This document shows, piece after piece, positions 1-5,213 of a stretch of DNA of 6,173 nucleotides (positions are counted from its first letter, which is position 1; each line of letters begins with the position of its first letter). The notes below the pieces were generated by a model that worked only from the letters and a program-made list of their open reading frames with translations, made no database searches and was not told the DNA's origin. The position numbers and the translations under genes are program-made. Origin of the DNA: Pseudomonadota bacterium (GTDB lineage: Bacteria > Pseudomonadota > Alphaproteobacteria > Azospirillales > Azospirillaceae); NCBI GenBank assembly GCA_023412175.1, contig JAEYOB010000465.1, positions 1 to 6,173 of the forward strand. The letters run 5' to 3'.

Positions 1-1
1 G

Positions 2-388
2 ATGTTCGTCGGCGAGTCCGGCAGCGGCCACGCCGTGGTCATGGACGCCGCCCCGGCGGTGGGCGGCCGCGACCTGGGCATCCGGCCCATGGAGATGCTG
101 CTGCTGGGGATGGGCGGCTGCTCGTCCATCGACGTGGTAATGATCCTGCAGAAGGGCCGGCAGGCGGTGACCGACTGCTGGGTCGAACTGGAGGCCGAAC
201 GCGCCGAGACCGACCCCAAGGTCTTCACCAGGATCCACGCCCACTTCGTCGTCACCGGCCGCAAGCTCGACCCGGCCAAGGTCGAGCGTGCCATCGCCCT
301 GTCGGCGGAGAAGTACTGCTCCGCCTCGGTGATGCTGGGCGCGATGGCCGAGATCACCCACGACTTCGAGGTGCGCGAGGCGGCCTGA
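2..388 (+). CDS. OsmC-family (YhfA-like) protein, 5' end outside the window
   Basis: The last 128 residues of an OsmC/Ohr-superfamily protein. The visible part holds the two conserved cysteines of the fold, Cys40 in MGGCSSIDVV and Cys106 in EKYCSASVML (numbered from the first visible Met), and the family's helix-leading PMEMLLLGMGG segment. The phrases ILQKGRQ, VTGRKLD and AEKYCS match the E. coli YhfA subgroup rather than Ohr. In OsmC and Ohr the paired cysteines reduce organic hydroperoxides; for the YhfA subgroup the substrate is not established, so a peroxidase role is only an inference. YhfA-type proteins begin about 10-15 residues before the MFVGES segment, so the ATG at base 2 is probably internal and the true start lies left of the window. 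The protein lacks membrane segments and should be cytoplasmic. It ends in TGA 23 bases before the convergent stop of the next gene. Confidence 0.9.
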   Translation: MFVGESGSGHAVVMDAAPAVGGRDLGIRPMEMLLLGMGGCSSIDVVMILQKGRQAVTDCWVELEAERAETDPKVFTRIHAHFVVTGRKLDPAKVERAIALSAEKYCSASVMLGAMAEITHDFEVREAA

Positions 389-411
389 GCCTTCGATTGC
401 CGGCGCGCGCC

Positions 412-780
412 TCAGTGCGGCAGCGCCAGCAGCCCGGCGATGCCGTCCAGGGTGCCGCGGTGGCGGCGCCAGCGGTGGCCGTGCTCGTCCATCTCGAACA
501 GGCGGACGAAGGGCGTGCGCGGCAGCGTCGGGTCAAGGTGCACCTCGACGATGTCGGCGGCGGAAGGGCAGGTGTCGACCAGCGGGTCGGCCGATTCGAA
601 GTTGCGGCCGGCGCGCAGGCAGCGCTCGGCGAAGCGCTCCAGCAGCTCCGAGGCGGAGTCGGAGTCGCGCAACGGCCGCAGCTCCGCGACGACCTGCGGC
701 ATGCTGCGGAAGCCGGCCAGGAACAGGCCGGCGGCGTGGCGGTCGTCGTGCACGACCAGCTTGATGGGCGTCACTCGCAT
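412..780 (-). CDS. Hypothetical protein, 122 aa, second gene of a small minus-strand unit
   Basis: I do not recognise this family. The ORF starts at an ATG with a GGAG ribosome binding site nine bases upstream, within the end of the preceding small ORF and the 12-base gap, and uses G/C-ending codons heavily, so it is very likely real. The protein is soluble, with no signal peptide or membrane segment. It opens with a beta-strand-like MRVTPIKLVVHDD, continues into an acidic, helix-prone middle (SASELLERFAERCLRAG, about residues 43-59), and ends with a hydrophobic strand (PFVRLFEMDEHGHRW, about 89-103) and a short helix (GIAGLLALP). Two cysteines (in ERCLRAG and VDTCPS) are far apart and form no metal-site pattern. 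The order strand-helix-strand suggests a small alpha/beta domain, but no function can be given. It converges on the OsmC-type gene and is probably co-transcribed with the 36-codon ORF upstream. Confidence 0.75.
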   Translation of the reverse strand: MRVTPIKLVVHDDRHAAGLFLAGFRSMPQVVAELRPLRDSDSASELLERFAERCLRAGRNFESADPLVDTCPSAADIVEVHLDPTLPRTPFVRLFEMDEHGHRWRRHRGTLDGIAGLLALPH

Positions 781-792
781 GGCATTGCGCTC

Positions 793-903
793 CTACAGCC
801 GGATGTCGACGGAAAAGAGTGCGAGATCCACCGAGGCGTAGGTGGGCCGCCGGGACAGCGCGGTGCGCAACTGGCCGGTCAGGCGTGTCAAGAGCTGGCG
901 CAT
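793..903 (-). CDS. Small ORF, 36 aa, with strong ribosome binding site
   Basis: A 36-codon ORF running ATG (903-901) to TAG (795-793). Immediately upstream on the minus strand is GGAAGGA, seven bases before the ATG, which is a better Shine-Dalgarno match than that of most genes in the window. About 32 of 36 sense codons end in G or C, like the neighbouring genes. The product is basic at the N-terminal half (MRQLLTRLTGQLRTALSRRP) and ends in a hydrophobic, acidic stretch with SVDIRL. Its stop is 12 bases before the ATG of the 122-residue gene, so the two are probably co-transcribed and translationally coupled. The arginine-rich first half followed by a D-I-R ending loosely recalls DUF1127-type small proteins, but I would not assign it to them. 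It could instead be a translated leader that sets expression of the downstream gene. Confidence 0.55.
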   Translation of the reverse strand: MRQLLTRLTGQLRTALSRRPTYASVDLALFSVDIRL

Positions 904-1005
904 CGCCGTGTCCTTCCGCCGGTCAATGGGTGTCGCTGCTCCTTATGCGCGGCGCTGTGTGACAGTTTCCATCGCGGCTTCCCCATGGTGCCCGCCGGTG
1001 CCGCG

Positions 1006-1054
1006 GTGTCACATAAGGCAGTGTCACAAAACCGCAAAATGCCTCTGCTATAGG
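1006..1054 (+). promoter_or_regulatory. Candidate promoter with repeated GTGTCACA operator for the EAL-CBS-GGDEF gene
   Basis: GTGTCACA occurs twice as direct repeats, at 1006-1013 and 1021-1028, with starts 15 bases apart. An inverted copy of the heptamer core, TGTGACA, lies at 958-964 in the same divergent spacer. Downstream, TG-C-TATAGG at 1046-1054 resembles an extended -10 element about 30 bases before the ATG at 1086. At 17-19 base spacing no good -35 hexamer is present, and the second repeat occupies that position, which is where an activator or repressor would sit. The repeats are seen directly; the promoter and the regulator are inference. The words resemble half-sites of CRP/FNR-type regulators, but not in the usual palindromic arrangement. 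Confidence 0.4.
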
Positions 1055-1085
1055 TTGCCGCACCGCAGCAGTGCCGGAGCCGACG

Positions 1086-2876
1086 ATGGACCTCGCCATC
1101 CAGGACGCCTTGATGGACGACGAAGCCGACGCACCGGCCATCCCGTTGATGGAGACGTGGCGCGGGATCCTGTCCGGCATCGAGTACGCTTTCCAGCCCA
1201 TCGTGCAGATGCGCACCGGGCGCTGCCACGGCTATGAGGCGCTGATGCGCGGCCTCGACCGCACGCCGTACGCCGACCCCTGCGCCCTGCTCGATGCGGC
1301 TTCCGCGCAGGGCGTGCTGGTGGAGGTCGAGGCGGCGCTGCACGCCAGGGCCATCGAGACATACTGCGCCCTGGACGGCTGGCCGGGCGCCAAGCTGTTC
1401 CTCAACGTCGATGCCCGCGCGGTGGGGGTGAGCCCGCTGCTCTGGCTGCCGGTGCTCGACCGCTTCTCCGGACTCGGCGTCGCCTTCGAGATTTCCGAGC
1501 GCAAGGAACTCCAGCCCGAGGTCGGCATCGACCGGGTGATCGAGCAGTACCGGCACGCCGCCCTGGGCGTGGCGCTGGACGATTTCGGCATGGGGTACGC
1601 CGGGCTCAAGCTGCTGTACGAGGCGAAGCCGGACTATGTAAAGGTGGACCGCTTCTTCATCTCCGGCATCGACCGCGATGTGCGCAAGCGCGCCATCGCC
1701 AACGCGCTGATCAGCTACGCGCACGCGCTGGGCATCCTGATCATCGCCGAGGGGATCGAGACGGAGGCGGAATTCTACGCCTGCCGCGACCTGGGCTTCG
1801 ACTTCGCGCAGGGCTATCTGATCGCCCGCCCGTGCACCGGCATGACCGGGGTGCCGCCGTCCAGCCCGGTGGTGGAGCGGCTGAACCGCACCGACCGGCG
1901 GGCGGCCGAAAGCCGGCAGCGCGTCTACGAAGTGATGGAACGCCTGCCGCCGCTGCCCGTCGGCTCGCCCAAGACGGCGCTGCTCGACTATTTCAGCGGC
2001 GCCGATGCCCCGGCGGTCGCCCCGGTGGTGGACGACCACCGCCGCCCGCTGGGCTTCGTGCGCGAGCGCGACCTGAAGCGCTTCGTCTACACGCGCTTCG
2101 GCGGCGAGCTGCTGCGCAACAAGGGGGTGGGCGGCAACCTTGCCGACCTCGTGGCGCGCAGCCCGGTGTGCGACATCGCCACGCCGCTCGACCAGGTGAT
2201 CGAGGCCTTCTCGGCGGAGGAGGCGACCGATGGCATCATCATCATTGAGGGCGGCGAGTACGCCGGCTTCCTGTCGTCGGGCGCGCTGATCCGGCTGGTG
2301 CACGAGCGCAACCTCGCCATGGCCGCCGACCAGAACCCGCTGACCCGGCTGCCCGGCAACGCCGCCATCGTCCGCCATATCGAGGCGGCGCTGGAGGACC
2401 GCGCCCGGCCGCACGTCCTGGTCTATTTCGACTTCGACAACTTCAAGCCGTTCAACGACAGCTTCGGCTTCCGCCAGGGCGACCGCGCCATCCTGATGTT
2501 CAGCGAACGCCTGAAGGCGCTGGCTGCGGCCGGCGGCGCCTTCGCCGGGCACATCGGCGGCGACGACTTCTTCCTGGCGGTGAGCGGCCTGGAGGAGGCG
2601 GAGGTATGCCGGCGGCTGGCCGAACTGGTGGCGCTGTTCCGGTCCGACGCCGAAAGCCTGTACGACCCGGACACCCGCCGGGCCGGGGTGCTGGTCGCCA
2701 ACGACCGCGACGGCAACCCGCGCCGCTTCCCGCTCCTGTCGGTGAGCGGCGTGGCGGTGGTGCTGCCGGCCGGCGGGCCGGGGCTGACGCCGGGCGCCAT
2801 AAACGCCGCCATCGCCGCCAACAAGGCGCGCGCCAAGGGCAGCGCGGAGAAGCTGCACGTGGTCCGGCTGGGGTAG
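1086..2876 (+). CDS. EAL-CBS-GGDEF protein, probable c-di-GMP phosphodiesterase with altered GGDEF domain
   Basis: A 596-residue soluble signalling protein for cyclic-di-GMP turnover. The EAL domain spans about residues 28-262 and keeps all the expected catalytic positions: E51 of EAL, N107 in FLNVD, E135/E138 in FEISE, D165-D166 in DDFGMGYAGL, K186 in PDYVKVD, E222 in AEGIET and Q242 in QGYLIARP. It is therefore probably an active phosphodiesterase that hydrolyses c-di-GMP to pGpG. A CBS-type pair follows (about 290-400, e.g. VVDDHRRPLGFV and DGIIIIEGGEYAGFL), a module that commonly binds adenine nucleotides. The C-terminal GGDEF domain (about 412-590) has FDFDNFKPFND at 448-458 but reads GGDDF (491-495) and lacks an RxxD inhibitory site just upstream (GGAFAGHI). 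It may therefore sense GTP or be a weak cyclase. The start is the ATG at 1086, with GGAG six bases upstream; the in-frame GTG at 1071 lacks such a site. There are no membrane or sensor segments, so control presumably acts through the CBS and GGDEF parts. Confidence 0.95.
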   Translation: MDLAIQDALMDDEADAPAIPLMETWRGILSGIEYAFQPIVQMRTGRCHGYEALMRGLDRTPYADPCALLDAASAQGVLVEVEAALHARAIETYCALDGWPGAKLFLNVDARAVGVSPLLWLPVLDRFSGLGVAFEISERKELQPEVGIDRVIEQYRHAALGVALDDFGMGYAGLKLLYEAKPDYVKVDRFFISGIDRDVRKRAIANALISYAHALGILIIAEGIETEAEFYACRDLGFDFAQGYLIARPCTGMTGVPPSSPVVERLNRTDRRAAESRQRVYEVMERLPPLPVGSPKTALLDYFSGADAPAVAPVVDDHRRPLGFVRERDLKRFVYTRFGGELLRNKGVGGNLADLVARSPVCDIATPLDQVIEAFSAEEATDGIIIIEGGEYAGFLSSGALIRLVHERNLAMAADQNPLTRLPGNAAIVRHIEAALEDRARPHVLVYFDFDNFKPFNDSFGFRQGDRAILMFSERLKALAAAGGAFAGHIGGDDFFLAVSGLEEAEVCRRLAELVALFRSDAESLYDPDTRRAGVLVANDRDGNPRRFPLLSVSGVAVVLPAGGPGLTPGAINAAIAANKARAKGSAEKLHVVRLG

Positions 2877-2882
2877 GGGAAC

Positions 2883-2917
2883 TCCGCCGGAACGGTGGCG
2901 GACGGCGGCGGACCGCC
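2883..2917 (+). terminator. Weak GC-rich hairpins after the EAL-CBS-GGDEF gene
   Basis: Seven bases after the stop codon, CCGCC (2884-2888) can pair with GGCGG (2897-2901), with a further T-A pair outside. A second short inverted repeat, GGCGG-A-CCGCC, lies at 2907-2917. Neither is followed by a T run, so an intrinsic terminator is doubtful; in DNA this GC-rich such stems also arise by chance. Otherwise the 108-base gap to the thioesterase gene shows nothing clear. Confidence 0.2.
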
Positions 2918-2984
2918 CATTCGGCCTTGTACCGCGCCGCGGAACGGGAGAGGGTTGCCCTTACCGCCACACCGGAACGACGCG

Positions 2985-3446
2985 ATGACCCGACCCGACC
3001 TTCCCATGGACCATCTGCTGGAGGACGAGGCGCCGTCCGGCTTCCAGGATCTGCTGGGCTATCGCCTGACCCGCTGGGAGGAAGGCGCGGCGGAGCTGGA
3101 GATGGTCATCGACCGCCGCCACCTCAACCGTGCCGGCGTGGTGCACGGTGGCGTTCTGACCACGCTCCTGGACTCCGTCATGGGGTTCGCGGCGGCCCAC
3201 TGCGCGCTGCCCGGCCGGGTGCGGCGGGTGGTGACGCTGTCGCTGGCCACCAGCTTCCTCGGTCAGGCGCGGCACGGCACGCTGGTGGCGCACGGGACGT
3301 TGCGCGGCGGCGGGCGCAAGATCGTCTCCTGCTCCGGCGAGGTGCGGCTGCGCGAGACCGGCGCCGTGCTGGCCGCCGCCGAAGCGATGTTCAAGTACCG
3401 CTCCGGCAGCGAGCATCCGGAGGGGGTCGAACTGCACCGCGGGTGA
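2985..3446 (+). CDS. PaaI-type hotdog thioesterase, 153 aa
   Basis: A single-domain hotdog-fold acyl-CoA thioesterase of the PaaI/4HBT type, which hydrolyses the thioester of acyl- or aryl-CoA in the cytoplasm, usually as a tetramer. The diagnostic segment is HLNRAGVVHGGVLTTLLDS, where N48, the H54-G55-G56 turn and D63 correspond to the family's conserved active-site region at the start of the central hotdog helix. The later strands (RVVTLSLATSFLGQA, TLVAHGTLRGGGRKIV, GEVRLRETGAVLAAAEAMFKY) follow the normal order. The length is typical. I chose the ATG at 2985, with a modest GGAA eight bases upstream; the GTG at 2895 would add 30 Pro/Arg/Gly-rich residues foreign to the family, and an ATG at 3006 is also possible. 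The substrate cannot be read from the sequence. It follows the c-di-GMP gene by 108 bases with no evident functional link, and its stop is 3 bases from the stop of the convergent methyltransferase gene. Confidence 0.9.
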   Translation: MTRPDLPMDHLLEDEAPSGFQDLLGYRLTRWEEGAAELEMVIDRRHLNRAGVVHGGVLTTLLDSVMGFAAAHCALPGRVRRVVTLSLATSFLGQARHGTLVAHGTLRGGGRKIVSCSGEVRLRETGAVLAAAEAMFKYRSGSEHPEGVELHRG

Positions 3447-3449
3447 GCG

Positions 3450-4106
3450 TCAGCCCGCCGGCTTCAGCACCATCCATTTGCCGGCGAGCGGCACCAGCCG
3501 CAGGCCGGCGGTGGCGGCGAACTCGTCGGCCGCCCGGATCACGCCGGGGCCGCCGGCGTGATAGTCGTCGCCCAGCAGCACGCCGCCCGGCCGCACCAGC
3601 GGCCAGTATGCGTCGATGTCGCTCTTCACGTCGCGATAGTCGTGGCCGCCGTCGATGTAGATCAGGTCGGCGGTCACGCCCTTGCGGGCCAGGAAGACCG
3701 CGGCGTTGTTGGAGCTGACCGGGAACGGCGTGATGACGTCGGCGTGGCCGCTCAGCACCACGTTGCCGAGGAACTGCCGGTATACGGTCGGGAAGCCGTG
3801 CTCCAGGCCGAGCGAATCGTATCCCCAGTAGGAGCCGGGCGTGCGGTCCTCCCACATCTCGTGCGAGCCGAGCCAGGTGTCGATGCAGACGATCTCCGCG
3901 CCGTCCAGCCCCATCTCCTTGCAGAGCGTCGCCATCAGGATGGCGCTGGAGCCCTTCCAGGTGCCGACCTCCAGGATGGTGCGCGGGCGGGCGTGGCGGA
4001 AGACCTCGCGGAAGACCGGGTGGGTCTCCTCGTTGCAGGTCGGGGTGTCGTTCGGGGGTACGAAGCCCTCGTAGGGCGAACGGTCGAAGATGAGGTCCCG
4101 GATCAA
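3450..4106 (-). CDS. Class I SAM-dependent methyltransferase, Methyltransf_24-like, TTG start
   Basis: A 218-residue Rossmann-fold methyltransferase. Motif I for S-adenosylmethionine is ILEVGTWKGSSA (E46, G48, G52), the acidic residue after strand 2 is D76 in VCIDTWLG, and the signature DLIYIDGGHDYRDVKSDID (152-165) followed by PGGVLLGDDYH (173-183) is typical of the Methyltransf_24 group, where the Asp and His residues often hold a metal ion. Proteins of this group methylate sugars, antibiotics or other small molecules; the substrate here is unknown. No ATG or GTG lies at a sensible position. TTG at 4106-4104 has GGAG six bases upstream and gives MIRDLIFDRSPYEG, so I take it as the start. 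The same frame stays open far upstream across the PAP2 gene, but that is a shadow. It begins 32 bases after the PAP2 stop on the same strand and is likely co-transcribed with it. Confidence 0.85.
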   Translation of the reverse strand: MIRDLIFDRSPYEGFVPPNDTPTCNEETHPVFREVFRHARPRTILEVGTWKGSSAILMATLCKEMGLDGAEIVCIDTWLGSHEMWEDRTPGSYWGYDSLGLEHGFPTVYRQFLGNVVLSGHADVITPFPVSSNNAAVFLARKGVTADLIYIDGGHDYRDVKSDIDAYWPLVRPGGVLLGDDYHAGGPGVIRAADEFAATAGLRLVPLAGKWMVLKPAG

Positions 4107-4138
4107 GGAAGGCTCCGTGGTGGGATGGGCTAAGCGGC

Positions 4139-4744
4139 CTAGCGGCAGGCGCTGATCTGGGTGCGCAGCCCGGCGGCGATGGTGCGGATGAGTTCTTCGG
4201 CGTGAAGCCGTTCGCCGTGCATGGCCACGACCAGCAGGGCCGCCGCGCCGGCCAGGGCAACCATCCCGCGCGAGCGGAGCGTGGCGGGCGGCAGGCGGCG
4301 GTAGGCCCGCCCGAACAGCAGCACGGTGGCGCCGCCGATGAGGAGGCCGACCACCACCTCCGGAACGCTGTGCGCCCCGAGCAGAAGCCGCGACGCCGCC
4401 ACGGTGGCGACCAGCCCGCCGGCCGCGAGCCCGGTCACCCAGCGCGGGGGGCCGCCGGTGTGGCGGGCGACGACGACCGCGGCACCCCCATATACCATGG
4501 CGGCAAACGCCGCGTGGCCGCTGGGGCTGACCAGTCCGGGGGAGGCCAGCGCCGCCTCGCAGGCGTGGCCCGCCAGCTTCAGCACCGTGATGGCGATGAG
4601 GCCGGGAACGAGGGTGCCTAGCCAAGTGAGCGCGGCCGCCGCCGACTGCTGTGACCACAGCACCACCGCGAGCATCACCGCCAGCGGCAGCATCAGCGCG
4701 CTGTCGCCGAGATCGGTGAGCGTGTTCAGCAGCGTCGGATCCAT
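4139..4744 (-). CDS. PAP2-family integral membrane phosphatase with divergent motif 1
   Basis: A 201-residue membrane protein of the PAP2 (phosphatidic acid phosphatase type 2) superfamily, with about five or six hydrophobic segments (near residues 17-31, 40-56, 78-93, 103-118, 128-144 and 160-175). The second motif is SPSGHAAF (P74, S75, G76, H77) and the third is SRLLLGAHSVPE (S118, R119, H125). H125 is the nucleophile position and H77 the acid in the family mechanism. Two departures stand out: the usual Asp after the last His is Glu129, and motif 1 (KxxxxxxRP) keeps K56 but has Glu-Ala where Arg-Pro is expected. Known members dephosphorylate lipid phosphates or undecaprenyl pyrophosphate at the membrane; activity here is uncertain. 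The ATG at 4744 is the first possible start, since TAA lies three codons upstream; its AGAGG site is only one base away, which is unusually close. Met18 is a less supported alternative. It precedes the methyltransferase gene in a probable operon. Confidence 0.85.
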   Translation of the reverse strand: MDPTLLNTLTDLGDSALMLPLAVMLAVVLWSQQSAAAALTWLGTLVPGLIAITVLKLAGHACEAALASPGLVSPSGHAAFAAMVYGGAAVVVARHTGGPPRWVTGLAAGGLVATVAASRLLLGAHSVPEVVVGLLIGGATVLLFGRAYRRLPPATLRSRGMVALAGAAALLVVAMHGERLHAEELIRTIAAGLRTQISACR

Positions 4745-4802
4745 TCCTCTTTATGAGCCGCGGGGAGGGCGCGGGCAAGCGCACCGGCGGTGATCCCTTT
4801 GC

Positions 4803-4831
4803 GCCTTATGTCGCGGTCGGATGCCTGTCAA
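4803..4831 (-). promoter_or_regulatory. Candidate promoter for the PAP2-methyltransferase operon
   Basis: On the minus strand a perfect TTGACA (4831-4826) is followed by CATAAGGC. TAAGGC gives a spacing of 17 bases, or CATAAG a spacing of 15 with a better match to TATAAT. The transcript would begin about 50 bases before the ATG at 4744. The -35 is strong and the -10 is weak, so this is moderate evidence. Confidence 0.45.
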
Positions 4832-4846
4832 ACGGGCACTATGCAC

Positions 4847-4875
4847 TTGTGACCGGCATCTGCCGAATTTATTAT
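4847..4875 (+). promoter_or_regulatory. Sigma70-type promoter for the small Cys-containing gene
   Basis: TTGTGA (4847-4852) and TATTAT (4870-4875) are separated by exactly 17 bases, inside the most AT-rich stretch of the window. Predicted transcription starts near 4882. That would leave an ATG at 4888 almost without a leader, and places GAGGG (4899-4903) correctly for the ATG at 4909. Its -35 faces away from the -35 of the leftward promoter, 15 bases apart, so the two may interfere or share a regulator. Confidence 0.6.
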
Positions 4876-4908
4876 GAATACAGGAATATGAGTGCCGTGA
4901 GGGTCGCC

Positions 4909-5124
4909 ATGTGCGTCGGTGTCGAGGGCTGTTTCGTGATCCGCGCCTATCAGCAGGCTCTGCGGAAGCACGGGCACGCCACGGCCGTGAGCGCCGCCGC
5001 GCGGCTCTATCAGCGCACCAACACCGCGGCCTCCGACGAGGAGGCGATGGAGTTCGTCACCCGTTTCGTCGCCCCGACCGCCGCTGTGGCGGACTGTGGT
5101 GGATGTAAGGGTTTCCAGGAGTAA
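4909..5124 (+). CDS. Small hypothetical protein, 71 aa, with C-terminal CxxC
   Basis: I do not recognise this protein. The start at 4909 is chosen because GAGGG lies five bases upstream and because a good promoter points to transcription beginning near 4882; the in-frame ATG at 4888 would add seven residues (MSAVRVA) but has little room for a leader. From about codon 8 to 58 the codons end mostly in G or C, supporting a real gene. The product has a helix-prone core (IRAYQQALRKHGHATAVSAAARLYQR, about residues 11-36, then SDEEAMEFVTRFVA, 43-55) and four cysteines: C2, C8 and a C63-G-G-C66 near the end. The CxxC could be redox-active or bind metal together with the N-terminal cysteines, but the pattern is too small to decide. 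There is no signal peptide or membrane segment. It stands alone, divergent from the PAP2 gene and convergent with lutC. Confidence 0.65.
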   Translation: MCVGVEGCFVIRAYQQALRKHGHATAVSAAARLYQRTNTAASDEEAMEFVTRFVAPTAAVADCGGCKGFQE

Positions 5125-5175
5125 GGCGAGGGTACCGGCTCCGTGTGAGCGGTGGGACTTGCCGGCACCCTCGCC
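5125..5175 (+). terminator. Large inverted repeat directly after the stop codon, possible bidirectional terminator
   Basis: Beginning on the base after the TAA at 5122-5124, arm 5125-5139 pairs with arm 5161-5175: nine perfect pairs, one A.C mismatch (5134/5166) and five more pairs, around a 21-base loop. This is the strongest inverted repeat I found in the window and lies between convergent genes. It is not followed by a T run on either strand, so it is not a classic intrinsic terminator; it could stabilise the 3' end of the mRNA or help Rho-dependent ending. Confidence 0.45.
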
Positions 5176-5176
5176 A

Positions 5177-5191
5177 AGCCGCCAGGCGGCT
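5177..5191 (+). terminator. Perfect short hairpin between convergent genes
   Basis: AGCCGCC-A-GGCGGCT is a perfect seven-base inverted repeat, one base after the larger repeat ends; the realistic stem is six pairs with a CAG loop. It is followed by ACCCGTTTCCC, with only three T in a row. It sits 22 bases beyond the stop of lutC, so it could end transcription from either side. Confidence 0.4.
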
Positions 5192-5213
5192 ACCCGTTTC
5201 CCGGAGGAAGACG

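Noticed and set aside
377..413. GAGGCG/CGCCTC inverted repeat spanning both stop codons between the OsmC-type and hypothetical genes, as a terminator
   Set aside because: Only six pairs around a 25-base loop and no T run; expected by chance in such GC-rich DNA.
397..1053. A 218-codon plus-strand frame across the 122-residue gene and the divergent spacer
   Set aside because: Its product is Arg/Gln/Val-Asp low complexity, it runs across the probable operator region, and the minus-strand ORFs have better binding sites.
888..2858. A 656-codon open frame on the minus strand opposite the EAL-CBS-GGDEF gene
   Set aside because: The plus strand encodes a complete protein with all EAL motifs. Long antisense frames are expected where third positions are almost always G or C, and the translation is low-complexity Arg/Ala/Gly/His without domains.
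2606..3718. A 370-codon plus-strand frame overlapping the end of the GGDEF domain, the thioesterase and the methyltransferase
   Set aside because: It is a shadow frame with Arg/Gly/Ala-rich translation, overlapping three genes that carry family motifs.
4107..4784. The methyltransferase frame stays open upstream through the whole PAP2 gene, suggesting a 444-residue fusion
   Set aside because: The upstream part translates to Arg/Gly/Ala-rich sequence without motifs, while the other frame gives a clear PAP2 membrane protein with PSGH and SR-x5-H.
4753..4887. N-terminal extension of the small Cys protein by up to 52 residues
   Set aside because: The stretch holds the two promoter candidates, is AT-richer than coding DNA here, and a good binding site precedes the ATG at 4909.
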